Source of the DNA: Neonectria sp. B-13
Lineage: Eukaryota > Ascomycota > Sordariomycetes > Hypocreales > Nectriaceae
Length of the DNA stretch: 64,000 bases
Assembly: GCA_002682825.1 (NCBI GenBank)
Contig: NOKP01000004.1
Location: 2,105,607-2,169,606 of the forward strand
Reading direction: 5' to 3'
Shown: positions 1 to 13,848 of the stretch, one piece after another
Numbering within the stretch: the stretch's first letter is position 1
Layout of the letters: each line of letters begins with the position of its first letter
The notes under the pieces: model-generated
Database searches by the model: none
Told to the model about the DNA's origin: nothing
What the model saw: only the letters and a program-made list of their open reading frames with translations
Made by a program: the position numbers and the translations under genes

Positions 1-1527
<1,527 letters not shown>

Positions 1528-2292
1528 ATGGACCATCGGTACCCTGAGCTTGCTGGAAGAGCTGTTCTCGCAGTTGGGACACGGCGTGAAGGGAAATTCA
1601 CGTCCGGAGAAAAGGTGGTGGTGTACGAATTAAACGCGCTCATGTACTGGGCCAAATCTCCCACTTTGAGCTCAATTTGGCTCTTGTATACTTACGGCTG
1701 GGGGGGTCAAAGATCTCCGCTCTGCTTCTTCCCGTTGTCTTGACAATTGTAATTTAGACAAAATAGGGGAGGCAGTAATGAATACTTGTAAAACTAGCAT
1801 CTGAAGTCAATTTGTTCAATAACGTGCCAGGAAACGGCTTGTGCAACAGTTCCAGACGCAGTTGATGAACGGTTAATGGTCATTACGAAAATTCTCATTG
1901 GACTAAGACAGGGTCGACGGGAGGGATCGACGGGGAGGTCGGGTTTGCTGCATTGGATGGTTTGGCAGCTGTTGGGTCTATCATGACCGCACAATCCTTC
2001 AAAACCCGACCGTAATATTTGTTCGGAACCCTCCGCGTCTAATTCGTGTCAAGCAGGGAGAGATCGAAGGCGAGTGGGGAGGCACAAGGTATGAGGTCCA
2101 ATGCAATGGTATTCGTCTATCCTCGGAGACGTTCGTCAGACGCACGATCATCCATAGACCCAAGCAAGCCATAAAACTCCGGTTCCAAGCGGCCGCCCTC
2201 CGATATGCTTTTCGCGAGGCCCTTCACTTCTTTCAAGAGTTCCTCCCCTACTTCCCTCCTGCCCTGTCCGAGAGGATTCGGTCCAACATCGC
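1528..2292. other. Convergent intergenic region, tuf1/rps29
   Basis: About 765 bp between the stop codons of the convergent tuf1 and rps29 genes, expected to hold both 3' UTRs. I see no coding signal, tRNA or repeat. A relatively AT-rich stretch around 1730-1800 is the likely tuf1 3'-end region; no single polyadenylation signal stands out. Confidence 0.6.
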
Positions 2293-2640
2293 TTATCGGT
2301 ACTGTAGACACAAAAAGTCAGCCTTTCACGAGCCCTCAGACATTCCAAAGCGGAATCTTTGATTGTCCTCGAACCAACTCACCTTGTTGAAGCCAATATC
2401 CTTGGCCTTCTCTCGGAAGCACTGACGGCACAGGTTGAGGTCGTACTTTCGGATCAGACCGGCTGTGTGCTTGCAGACACGGCTATAGTCGAGAAGAGAA
2501 ACAGGTTAGCATTTCGAGGGTCTCGGAGAATGGGAGAGAGCGCAGTGTCGCTGCGACGGGGAGCGCGGTGAGTCGTACCAGCTGCGAGAGCCCTTGCCAT
2601 AGTTTCGGGGACGCGAGTTCCAGACGCTTTCGTGAGACAT
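2293..2640 (-). CDS. rps29: 40S ribosomal protein S29 (uS14)
   Basis: Three exons on the minus strand (2640-2579, 2482-2383, 2301-2293) join into a 56-residue protein. It begins [20 protein letters not shown] and ends NKYR, the exact length of eukaryotic uS14. Seen: the zinc-binding quartet Cys21, Cys24, Cys39, Cys42, and the [16 protein letters not shown] core. It is a small-subunit protein that lies near the mRNA-binding head of the 40S particle. The last exon encodes only Tyr-Arg-stop after an 81-bp intron. Introns start GTACGA and GTGAGT and end TAG and CAG. No single frame spans it, so frame-based gene calling would miss it. Its 5' end faces the PDI gene, with which it shares a 464-bp divergent promoter. 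Confidence 0.95.
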
Positions 2641-3104
2641 GATTGCGGTGTTGAGGCCGGAAGCTGGGATTGCGGATGGTGATTTTACGAGGGATGAAGT
2701 GGGCGTGAAATTTTGTGTGAATTTGTCGATACGTACCGCCCACCGATTGGATTGGAGGGTTGTCAGCCCCAGCCCAGGCGAGGAGGACCGTGAGGGCCTA
2801 TTGCACGTGACCATCCTAAAGCTCTCATATCTTATCTTCACGTGTAACCCCGCGCCACGCTTCCCAGCCACGGCTTACCGCCACTTGCCGGTGCTAGTGG
2901 GGAGCTTACCTCACCGTTCCGTCTCAAGGGAGGAAGCTCTCCCTGCAAGCTGGCATCTTGAAGCTTGATTTCCAAGCAACAACAGAACCGCAAAGGTTTC
3001 TCTGAATCCCACATCGGTTTTTACTTCATCAAGACTGCTCGCCACATATCTCAGTGGCCCAATTACAACTTTGAAGCGACCTCAGTGGAATTCTTTAGCC
3101 CACA
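2641..3104. promoter_or_regulatory. Divergent promoter between rps29 and the PDI gene, with two CACGTG boxes
   Basis: The 464-bp spacer separates the start codons of rps29 (minus) and the PDI gene (plus). Two perfect CACGTG boxes lie at 2804-2809 and 2839-2844, 35 bp apart. This is the core recognised by Cbf1-type bHLH factors (established for yeasts); a role here is inference. CT/CA-rich leader sequence precedes the PDI start from about 2960. Confidence 0.5.
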
Positions 3105-4270
3105 ATGGTCTTGATCAAGAGCTTCGTTCTCGCCGCCTTCGCCGCCTCGGCGGTGGCCAAATCCGCCGTCATCGAGCTGCTTCCTAACAACTTTGACAAG
3201 CTCGTGCTCGGATCCGGCAAGCCTACGCTCGTCGAGTTCTTTGCTCCCTGGTGTGGCCACTGCAAGACATTGGCTCCAGTTTACGAGGAGCTCGCCACGT
3301 CCCTCGAACATGCCAAGGACAAGGTTCAAATCGCCAAGGTCGACGCTGATGCGCATCGAGAGTTGGGTACTCGATTCGGTGTTCAGGGTTTCCCTACTCT
3401 CAAGTGGTTTGATGGAAAGAGCAATAAACCTCAGGACTACAAGTCGGGCCGTGACTTGGACAGCCTGACGAACTTTATCAAAGATAACACTGGAGTTTCC
3501 CCTAAGAAGAAGCTGGAGATGCCTAGCGACATCGTCATCCTGAACAAGGGCTCCTTCAACGAGGCTGTTGGCGGAGATAAGCACGTCCTGATTGCCTTCA
3601 CTGCCCCGTGGTGTGGCCGTGAGTATTTCTGTTCATCATATCCAACGAGGACTAGGCTAATAGTTGACCATCAGACTGCAAGACCCTTGCTCCTACCTGG
3701 GAGAACCTCGCGACCGACTTCACTAGCGATGATAATGTCTTAATCGCCAAGGTTGACGCTGATGCTGCCGAGAACAAAGCCTGGGCCAAGTCCCAGGGCG
3801 TTGCCGGCTACCCCACGATCAAGTTTTACCCCGCTGGTAGCAAGGAGGCAGTTGACTACAAGGGTGGCCGCAGCGAGGCGGACCTGGTTAAGTTTATCAA
3901 CTCCAAGGCTGGAACGCACAGAGTCCCTGGTGGTGAGCTGGATGTCGTTGCTGGAACCGTTGAGGCATTGGACAGTGTCGTGGCCAAGTTTACCGGCGGG
4001 GCTGACCTTGCCAAGATCACCGCCGAGATTCAAGAGGAGGCCAAGAAGCTCAAGGATGCCGCCCAGATCAAGTACGCTGAGTACTATGTGCGCGTCTTCG
4101 AGAAGATTGGCAAGCACGACGGCTACGTTGCCAAGGAGCTCACCCGACTGGAGGGTCTCCTTGAGAAGGGTGGACTTGCCCCCGCTAAGCGGGATCAGAT
4201 CCAGGCCAAGGCCAACGTTCTGCGCAAGTTCGTTGCTAAGGTAGCCGAGAACATCAAGGATGAGCTGTAA
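3105..4270 (+). CDS. tigA: ER protein disulfide isomerase, tigA/ERp38 type
   Basis: Two exons (3105-3618, 3675-4270) encode 369 residues. It oxidises and isomerises disulfides of secretory proteins in the ER lumen. Seen: a signal peptide of about 18 residues, a first thioredoxin domain with APWCGHC (Cys50/Cys53), a second with APWCGHC (Cys170/Cys173), an all-helical ERp29-like C-terminal domain from about 270, and the ER-retention tetrapeptide KDEL as the last four residues. The 56-bp intron splits the histidine codon inside the second CGHC active site. The a-a'-helical layout matches fungal tigA and plant PDI-like proteins rather than classical four-domain Pdi1. Length fits. The promoter is shared with rps29; unfolded-protein-response control would be usual for the family but no clear element was seen. 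Confidence 0.95.
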
Positions 4271-4486
4271 AGCAGTCGTTTTGGGACTCGAAATGTGGAA
4301 AAAGATAATCCGATGGCGGACATCAGTTATGAATATATGCTGAATTCTTGGGTTTCGCCCTTGCCTTGACTTAAGACGTATTCGAAACGAGCCAGCTCAA
4401 TGCCTCTGTGATGTCCAGTCATATTCCAAAGGACAGCCCTAAACGCCTTGCAACCTCCAATTACTCGGTTACACCATTTGGCAGCA

Positions 4487-4915
4487 CTATTGGGACGATC
4501 CTCCATCCTTGGACTTGTTCTCTTGGAGAGAAGCCTCCAAGTTGTCGAGTCTCCTAGACATCTCATCCACTTGTATGCGCTGTCAGCGTCTGTTGGTGCA
4601 CCAAATGTGGCTAATGAAAGACTCACTCTTGGCAAAAATCTCAGACGAGACGCCGGCGAACTTGTTGGACAGCGAGTTCAGTAGCTCTTCGACAGCAGCC
4701 GTGACGTCGGTGCGGGCATCCTCTGACGCCTAGGAGAAGGGTCAGTGATGGTCTAGCAAGGGGTGGTCCGGCGCGCGGTTCTACCCGCTTGCACGTAAAA
4801 AACGGCGCGTCATGGAATAAAGGATATTCTCCGAGTGGTCGCCTGCAGCAGAGGGGTTGGAGAGACGCACGTTGTCTGTCTTGAGGCTGGGGGGCTCAGG
4901 GTTGTCGTTGGCCAT
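4487..4915 (-). CDS. hsbp1: Heat shock factor-binding protein 1 homologue
   Basis: Three minus-strand exons (4915-4871, 4729-4627, 4569-4487) encode 76 residues, the same length as human HSBP1. Seen: a short acidic lead (MANDNPEPPSLKTDN), then the coiled-coil core TDVTAAVEELLNSLSNKF, then the diagnostic SSEIFAKMDEMSRRLDNLE heptad pattern. In animals HSBP1 binds trimeric HSF1 and dampens the heat-shock response, and a link to WASH-complex assembly is also known; its fungal role is little studied. Exon 1 ends at the strong GTGCGT donor. Reading on past it gives an open but non-homologous tail (to 4781), so that longer open frame is intron. Introns are 141 and 57 bp. It ends convergently with the PDI gene and is divergent from the Dsc ligase gene. 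Confidence 0.9.
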
Positions 4916-5427
4916 GGCCTCGACTGTGCCGGTGAAGGACGAGGACAGAAGATTGAGGATGAGTACGTAAATCCACAACTAAGAGGCAAATTCTTAGGCT
5001 GCTCTCAAAGGTAGGCCACACTAGATGTATTGGAAACGTGGTGTTGATTCATGAGCTTTCGGTTTCGTGCACAAGGGTTGTTTGTCTCGACGAGGCTGGC
5101 GGATAGACGGCCGCGTATTCGTACTGTACAGTTGCGAACGGGCGGGTGCGGCGTTTCTCGATCTCCGCCCGCCACATGTACCGCCACATTCCGTCATGGG
5201 GCAACAGCTCGGAGCTTACTGTACCTCATACCTCGTACTCGTGCAAGCAAGTCGCATTGCATTGCCACTACAAATCAACCACAACACCGATATTTTCAAT
5301 TCACAACCAACGCAAATCGTACTCGGGCTTGATCGCGAGCTTCTATACTACACGCCGTCGCAAATGAGACTCGACCCCTCCTGAAGTAGGATGTCGCTGC
5401 GGTAGTTTTGTTCCGCCGCCGATCAGC
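4916..5427. promoter_or_regulatory. Divergent promoter region between hsbp1 and the Dsc ligase gene
   Basis: 512 bp separating the two start codons. No long open frame of credible composition. The segment 5270-5330 is A/C-rich (CAACCACAAC...), typical of a fungal 5' leader. I found no convincing TATA or heat-shock element (three alternating GAA/TTC units). Confidence 0.45.
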
Positions 5428-7950
5428 ATGCCGCCGTCGCAGCACCCGATCGTCGGGCTGGCCTTTATCCTCTTCCTGATCTGGCTGATCTTCCCAGACG
5501 GCGAGTACCAGAGCGGGTCTCTTGCACTCTCTGACCTGGCAGCCGAGAGGCTCGCGAGGTTCCACGATGCGCTCGACGTCCTGAACACCTCTCACTGGGG
5601 CGATTTCGCACCGCGACGAAGCGATGACGACGACGCCAAGCCCTCGTATCTCAACATCTCGGGGTTTCGAGAGCAGGATCAGTTTGCGTGGGAGGATCTG
5701 GGTCGGTTCCACGAGAGGAGCCTGGAGCTCAGCCGACATGCCATACCGCCCGTGGGAGGGAAAGACTTGTGGGACATCGGCCAAGGCGAGCCAGTGTGGA
5801 TGAACGCATCCGGGACGGTTCATGGCGAATGGATCCGACGAGAAGGCTCTGTTTCTAGGGGATACGACAGTTACAACCTCTCCCGCAGTGCGCCTGGTAT
5901 GGATTGGATAGGGGATAAGGATGACTGGGCTCGCAACATAACAGGAAAATCCGGGAGGATGATGCTCCGAATCGACGGCAACAAGACGGTATCCGAATAC
6001 GACCAGCTGCTGGTGGAGGACAGCACGCCGGTCTCTGGAGGCTTGATACGCAGCGTCAAGGGCACTACGACAATCGAGGATATCGAGGGCTCGGGTCATA
6101 ACTGGGAGATGAGACTCTGGGGCGTCCATTGGCCACACCAGGGCGTCATTCTCATGACAACGACGAGCGAGAAGTTCGAGGGGATCTTTGGGCTTCCGCA
6201 CCTGTCCCCAAGCGAGGACTTCTTCCAGTCGAGCCAGAGGCTTCTGAACCAGTCTCTGGCCAGAACCATTGCCAACAAGGAGGAAAACATCTACATTGAC
6301 CAAACGATGCCCTGGACCTCGGACCTCGAGAACCCCATGTACACGACGAATCCGTCACCACACTGCGAGTACATCATGTATGCTCAAGTGCACCCGCCAG
6401 GTCAGCAGATCCATAACCTCGACTTGGCTGATGCCTCGAGGGACACGATGGAGTCCATCATCGGCGCGATTGAATCCGAACTGCAATCCCCACAAGGTGC
6501 CCCCATCCCAAAGGTGCCGAAGCTGCAAATGTCAGCCGTCATTTACTCCCCAGACTGTGCATTCTTCCTCGAGTCCAAGGGGCCGCCCGACTTTAGCCCG
6601 AGTGAGGCCCAGCACCTGACGGGGATGAAGACGGAGGTTCATGTATATCAAGTCAAGACCTGGATCCTCGTCTACGCCATCATCGTGTTCGCGCAGGTCA
6701 ATCTGCTTAAGAACCAGATGAAGGAATCATGCACGCCATCGACGATGGGTCGCGTCAGCTTCTGGACGACTGCCATTATGGTCATGGTCGACGGCATGAC
6801 CTTTACCGCCGCCGCAACGTGGGTGTCGTCTGCGGCGGCCACCTTCCTGCCGACTCTGGCCCTCCTCTTTTCCGCGTTTCTGTCCATGACTATTGGCGGC
6901 AGCTTCTTGGCCAAGATATGGGAAGTCCAGCTTCCAGAAACGCGCCCACGTCGCGACCGGGGCTCTGGCACCTCCGGCAGCGACTCCGGCAGCACACCGT
7001 CACCCGCCGTGATAACCCCCGAACCCACCGGCTCGGGCCCGCTTCTCCCGATCGCCCATCAGCCGGCGATGCCTCCGCCCCAACCTATCATCATCCCGTC
7101 TGATCAAGATATCGATGCCGAGATCGCCGACGGCGCAACCGCTGTTCCTAATGCCGCCACAGGGCATGCCGCGGCCCCTCAGACGGCTCAGTCATTTCAG
7201 ACTATCGTCGGCCGTCTCATTCTCTTCTCCCTCTGCATCATCTTCCTCGCCATCTCCTCCACCACCTGGTACCCTGGGCTCCGATCCCTCTTCCTCAATG
7301 CCTGCACGCTCGCCTACCTCTCCCTCTGGGTGCCCCAGATCCACCGCAACATCCTCCGTAACTGCCGTCGCGCCCTGGCATGGCCGTTCGTGCTAGGCCA
7401 GTCCGCTTTGCGCCTCCTCCCCATCGCCTACTTCTGGTTGAAGGAAGACAACTTCCTCTACGCCCAGCCTGACCGCCACGCCTTTGTGTTCTTCTGCGCC
7501 TGGGTGTGGATCCAGCTCCTCGTCCTCGTCGCCCAGGATGTCGTTGGCCCGCGCTTCGGCATCCCCGTCGGTTGGACACCTACCGCCTGGGACTATCACC
7601 CAGTCCTCCGCGAGGACAGCCTCGAGGCCGGCGGTTTGCCCATTGGCCTGGTCTCTGATGATGTTTCAGGCACCGACCATGCCACTGCGGCCGCGACAAC
7701 GCGGGCAGACGATGACGGGACTAAGAAGCGCAGCTCCACCCGTACCATGGACTGTGCTATCTGCCGCGAGGTTCTCGAGGTGCCCGTTATCTTGGCGGGC
7801 GACGAAGACTCGGGCGTGGCGGGTGTCTTTGCACGCCGCTTATACATGGTCACACCTTGCAGGCACATCTTCCATAGCGCATGTCTGGAGGGATGGATGA
7901 GGTTCCGGCTGCAGTGTCCGATTTGTCGAGAAGAGCTCCCGCCGCTGTGA
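5428..7950 (+). CDS. dsc1: Dsc E3 ubiquitin ligase complex subunit 1 (Tul1/DscA), transmembrane RING ligase
   Basis: A single exon of 840 residues. Seen: an N-terminal membrane anchor at about residues 8-23, a long lumenal region with several N-glycosylation sequons (for example NTS, NIS, NAS, NLS, NIT), and a block of hydrophobic segments at about 410-505 and 590-710. A Pro/Ser-rich cytosolic loop separates them. A C-terminal RING-H2 starts with Cys776/Cys779 and ends with the CPIC pair at Cys830/Cys833. The architecture and C-terminal RING match yeast Tul1, fission yeast Dsc1 and Aspergillus DscA. These form the Golgi/endosomal Dsc ligase, which ubiquitinates membrane proteins and in several fungi is needed for proteolytic activation of the SREBP that responds to hypoxia and sterols. 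The RING contains an insertion (about 15 residues) between its second and third ligand groups. No introns are needed. Confidence 0.93.
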   Translation: MPPSQHPIVGLAFILFLIWLIFPDGEYQSGSLALSDLAAERLARFHDALDVLNTSHWGDFAPRRSDDDDAKPSYLNISGFREQDQFAWEDLGRFHERSLELSRHAIPPVGGKDLWDIGQGEPVWMNASGTVHGEWIRREGSVSRGYDSYNLSRSAPGMDWIGDKDDWARNITGKSGRMMLRIDGNKTVSEYDQLLVEDSTPVSGGLIRSVKGTTTIEDIEGSGHNWEMRLWGVHWPHQGVILMTTTSEKFEGIFGLPHLSPSEDFFQSSQRLLNQSLARTIANKEENIYIDQTMPWTSDLENPMYTTNPSPHCEYIMYAQVHPPGQQIHNLDLADASRDTMESIIGAIESELQSPQGAPIPKVPKLQMSAVIYSPDCAFFLESKGPPDFSPSEAQHLTGMKTEVHVYQVKTWILVYAIIVFAQVNLLKNQMKESCTPSTMGRVSFWTTAIMVMVDGMTFTAAATWVSSAAATFLPTLALLFSAFLSMTIGGSFLAKIWEVQLPETRPRRDRGSGTSGSDSGSTPSPAVITPEPTGSGPLLPIAHQPAMPPPQPIIIPSDQDIDAEIADGATAVPNAATGHAAAPQTAQSFQTIVGRLILFSLCIIFLAISSTTWYPGLRSLFLNACTLAYLSLWVPQIHRNILRNCRRALAWPFVLGQSALRLLPIAYFWLKEDNFLYAQPDRHAFVFFCAWVWIQLLVLVAQDVVGPRFGIPVGWTPTAWDYHPVLREDSLEAGGLPIGLVSDDVSGTDHATAAATTRADDDGTKKRSSTRTMDCAICREVLEVPVILAGDEDSGVAGVFARRLYMVTPCRHIFHSACLEGWMRFRLQCPICREELPPL

Positions 7951-8207
7951 TGAAGAAACTTGTACGATGGATAGTCGAATTAGATGGATAGATGTACATG
8001 TCTCGAAAGCATCGTGGCGTTGAAGAATTGTATTTTGTTGGAACAAAAAAGCCATGAACATTGAGATGGCGTCGGACCTGTGTACAAACGTCTCGTGAGA
8101 CGTGATCCCTGATGAATGTTTGGAATGTCGATGTTCATTTCGCATATCTAACATGCTTACTCATAAAGAATCGCTACACAACACTGCATGTACACGGCCT
8201 TCTAGTA

Positions 8208-9491
8208 TCATAGCTTCGACGCCTCTCCGTCCTTCAACACCAACCCACCCGCCTTGACCTCGTACTCCCTCCCGCTCTGCCAACCGGCCCAATCCCTCAG
8301 CACACTCTCGCCGCCCGCCCCCGGCGCCAGCGGCTGTCCCTCGTAGCCATCTCCCTCCACGCCGCTGCCCTGCCCGTACTGCGCCGCGTCCACCAGCGCC
8401 GCGCCCTGCTTCACGGCTAGACACGGCGTCTCCCGCAGCGTCACGGCCGGCCGCTGGTCGCCCTCGCGGCCGGCCTGGGTCTCCAGCTCCGGGTACTCCA
8501 GCACCGGCGTGCAGCACGCGTCGGTGCCGTCGAACACCGCCTCCCACTCCGCCCGTGTCTTGCCCCGGAACGTCGACGCCAGCACCCGCCGGAACGCCGG
8601 CCACCGCGCCGTGTCGCTCCGGCTCTCCTCCCAGCCCTGGCCCGCGAGTCCCAGGCCCTTGACCAGCGCGTCGAAGAACTGTGGCTCCAGCGCGCCGACG
8701 GCCATGTACTTGGCGTCGGCCGTCTCGTACGTGTCGTACCACGGGCACCCGCCGTCCAGCAGATTGTTGCCGCGGCCCTTGTCACCCAGGGACGTCTTGA
8801 GGGCCATGCGCGGGAAGCTGGCCAGGTACGAGCTGCCGTCGACCATGTTGGCCTCGACGACCTGGCCGCGGCCAGACGCCTGGCGCGCGATGACGGCGAG
8901 AAGCACGCCCTGGAAGAGCACGGCGCCGCCGCCGGCAAAGTCGGCGAGGATGTTCCACGGCGGGTGCGGCTTCTCGCCGTCGCGGCCGAGCAGGCCCAGG
9001 GCGCCTGAGACGGCCAGGTAGTTAATGTCGTGGCCGGCCATGGCGGCGTAGCGGCCGTCGCGGCGGAACCCGGTCATGCGGCCGTAGATGAGGCGCGGGT
9101 TGACGGCGCACAGGACGTCCGGGCCGAGGCCGAGCTTCTCGAGGACGCCCGGGCGGAACGGGTCGATGATAACGTCCGCGGCGGCGACGAGGCGCTTGAT
9201 CAGGGCGACGCCGCGGGGCGCCTTTAGGTCGACGGCGATGGAGGCCTTGTGGCGCGCGAGCATGTCCTCGGTGGGGAGCGCGGCGCTGCCGAACTTGTGC
9301 GATCCGCCGGGCTGGGCGCGGTCGATGCGGAGGACGGAGGCGCCGGCGTCGGCGAGGAGCATCCCGGCGAAGGGGCCTGTGTTTTATGTGAGTATTAATT
9401 ACGATATCGGCGGGGAGTTGGCGGACGGACCTGGCGCGAGGCCGGCAAACTCGAGGACTTTGATGCCCCGAAGAGGAGGAGGACCAGCCAT
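8208..9491 (-). CDS. Alpha-methylacyl-CoA racemase, CoA-transferase family III, peroxisomal
   Basis: Two minus-strand exons (9491-9431, 9376-8208) encode 409 residues. The family interconverts (2R)- and (2S)-methyl-branched acyl-CoAs so that they can enter beta-oxidation. Seen: an N-terminal block (GIKVLEFAGLAPGPFAGMLLADAGA), VDLKAPRG, GHDINYLA with the expected catalytic His136, and NILADFAGGG with the expected catalytic Asp166. These correspond to the His/Asp pair of the Mycobacterium racemase MCR. The last three residues are SKL, a canonical type-1 peroxisomal targeting signal. The 54-bp intron uses the less common donor GTCCGT. The gene is very GC-rich, giving long spurious frames on other strands (for example 8161-8748 and 8441-8938). 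Family III also includes formyl-CoA and carnitine CoA-transferases, but the GHDINY/ADFAGGG pair favours a racemase. Confidence 0.93.
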
Positions 9492-10919
9492 GATGCGATG
9501 GATGGATGAATGAACTGTGACACGGGGGAATAGAAGCAGAACTAACAGATCAGGTCAATCGGAAAATCCAGGATCCAGAACCCAGGATCCAGGAATCAAA
9601 ATCCATTTGGACGACCGACGTTAAAGACTGAGATTGCCGGAATTGGATACCCGCCCCGCGATGCCATCACCAACGGGCCGAGGTCGTCGTTTGAGCCGCT
9701 GGAATTAATAGTAAAACCCGGGGTTCCCGGCGGGCCGGGCGGGACCCCCGTCTCCTGGCCGGCCAGAATGCGGGGGTGCCAACCGTACACAAAGCGTCCC
9801 CTGTAAGCACAGAGCAACCTGAACCCACTGAAGCTCGGTGCCGCGGAGAGCATCCCATCCGCTAACGGTGCAGGGACTCTCAGCGCGGACTGAGCTGGAG
9901 GAGTAAGTGGGAATGAATATGGGTGTGGTCTGACATGTGAAGATCAACAGGTCATCTTCGGACCTCGAACACGGGGATCTGGGAACTGCCAGCGACAACA
10001 CGATTTATTATGGATCACCGATTCCCAAACATCACGGTATCCATCCCCTGCCCTGTTCATCAACGGAATTCCTCGCATAATTCTATCAGGCATCTAGACT
10101 ATCTGGCAATCGAATACCCACCCTCCCCTCCCTCTCAGGGATCTTGACCGCTTCCTGTACGGCATCGTCAACACCAACATCACCAACCCCCTGCGTTGAT
10201 ATTACGTACATACCAACGCCGTCGTCACTCCACCGAGAAGCCCTCACCGAGGTGACATTCCTTGCCACAAGGGGCTGACAACAAGGGATCACGGAAAGTG
10301 GCCGGGCGCAGTCGTGGCTCAGTCAAGGGTCGAGCTGTATCACGAGAGAGTCGGTCCAACATCTCCTGATGCACGACACCGAGATGACGGGAGGAGGGAA
10401 TTTGAATGTCATGTAAGTGGAGTTCACTCGGATGCCCGTCCATCTTGGAAACAAATGAGCAAGTATCAAATATCGTAAAAGTTATGAAGATGCGTGCACA
10501 GGTAGTATCAGGTTAAGTTTATAAAGTGTACGTTTTTCATTTCCGCACTACCTAGGTAATAAGAGGCTAAATCGAGAATAACACAAACAATCATTCAGGT
10601 CTACCGCGAAGCATCTGAGAAAAACACACAATTTCAAGGGGGATCCCTTCTTTGAAACCCCACCAACGCCCTACGCAGAATGCATCAAGCCCAGTCGAGA
10701 ACGAGAAACAGAAGCTGGGCCAGTAGTAGTAGAAGAATTGCCCATCGACAACCAAACTTGGTCGTGAAGGGGAAGAGGGGGGAGAGGAAGAGTAGGAGAA
10801 CCAGAGCACCGGAGAGGGCCTCTTCAATCTTCTTTCTTTGTTGTTGAGGCCGGCTCCGGGGGGTATATGCCAGGGTTCCCTTTCATTCTTTTTTCTTCGT
10901 CTTTGGGGGTCGCGTCCAT
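9492..10919. other. Intergenic region between the racemase promoter and the gdhA 3' end
   Basis: About 1.4 kb with no credible gene. The first part (9492-9700) is the racemase upstream region, GC-rich and with the perfect 12-bp palindrome CTGGCCGGCCAG at 9754-9765 nearby. The part from about 10440 is AT-richer and probably contains the gdhA 3' UTR. Open frames here are short and compositionally non-coding. Confidence 0.5.
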
Positions 10920-12709
<1,790 letters not shown>

Positions 12710-12886
12710 GGTGTTCAGCTGCATTTGGGGTGGTAGGAGGGGGGTCGGTTGTGTTGTGTTGTGTCGTGAGAGAGGCAGAGAGTGAGAGTGAGTGAGAGAG
12801 GTAATCGTCAGTCAAATAGCCAGATTCGAGTGGGAGGATGGGTTGGATGGAGGCGAGAGGAGAGAGGGAAGGATGGGCGCGAGGGT

Positions 12887-12894
12887 TTATATAA
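12887..12894 (-). promoter_or_regulatory. TATA box of gdhA
   Basis: The perfect palindrome TTATATAA lies about 178 bp upstream of the gdhA start codon. A CT-rich stretch on the minus strand (12745-12800, GA-repeats on the plus strand) follows it towards the gene, as expected for a fungal leader and start site. Confidence 0.55.
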
Positions 12895-13660
12895 GTGAAT
12901 AGAGGCTTCGACAGTGACAGTGACAGTGGCATATGGCAGATGGCAGATGGCAGATGGAAGCGGCATCTTGATCCTCACACCTTTCATCCACACCTTCACC
13001 CACAGCTCACGGCCACGGCTTCAAGCCCACATCCACCCGAGCCGCCAGACATGAATCCATTCCATAATTCCCCTATCTCTCTCCGTCAACTCCCCACCCA
13101 GTTCTCCCCCATGCCACGCCCCCCCTCAGTGCACATACTGGAGCAGAGCGAGATGAGGCGCCCCATCTCTCGCTGCTGGAGGCACGTACGTGTGTGTGTG
13201 AAGAAGCCAAACAGCCCACTCGGCCGTCGGTCGTGACATGAAAGCTTCAGTCAACGAGGTAAACGGATTGTGCACACCGCGGGCCGGCCTGCCCCTCCGA
13301 GGATAAGACCTCATGGCGGCCCGTCCACCTATGTCGGACCTACCTTACCCTCCCCACCTCCGTCCCTTCCTTCCCCTTGCCTGTCCCCGTCCGTCCCCTT
13401 CCTCTCCCCTGCACTGCCCTGGTTTGCCCTGGCTGTTTTTGGGGTCGTTCCTTCCGTCGGAAGCTCTCGCCACACCCCCCTAGGCCTAGGGCCCTTCTTA
13501 GCCCCTCCCCCTCCACTCCTGCTGCCTCTCTCCCAAGCCGTCTAGGTCGGTCCCTCAGCAACTTCCTCCGCCGCCTCGGCCGCACGTCGCCGCTCACGGC
13601 CGGTGCATGGAGGGGTTTTTGGTTTTGGTTTTTCTTTTTTGGCGCTTGCCCTGCGTCCGG

Positions 13661-13742
13661 GTGCAGCGCATTACATTACAGTGCAGTTCAGTGCAGTGCA
13701 GCGCAGTTAGGCTCAGTGCAGTGCAGCGCAAAGCAGTTAGCT
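13661..13742. repeat. Degenerate CAGTGCAG/CAGCGCAG repeat
   Basis: The words GTGCAG, GTGCAGCGCA and CAGTTAG recur in an irregular array of about 80 bp, with two copies of the longer phrase CAGTGCAGTGCAGCGCA. Non-coding by position. Confidence 0.7.
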
Positions 13743-13823
13743 AGCTGGCTGGGCAGGTCCTGCCCACGCAGTTCCTTCCGGCCCAAACCTCCGAACCTCG
13801 CTCGGCTCGTCCCATCCACCCAG

Positions 13824-13848
13824 CCATCCATCCATCCATCCATCCATC
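13824..13848. repeat. (CCAT)6 microsatellite
   Basis: About six perfect tetranucleotide units inside the spacer upstream of gdhA. Confidence 0.9.

Noticed and set aside
4781..4978. 65-codon frame ending MTRRFLRASG as the HSBP1 N-terminus
   Set aside because: An intron from the GTGCGT donor at 4870 gives the family length and joins in phase; the read-through tail has no homology.
8161..8938. Long frames (195 and 165 codons) overlapping the racemase
   Set aside because: Arg/Gly/Ala-rich shadows caused by the very high GC of the true exon.
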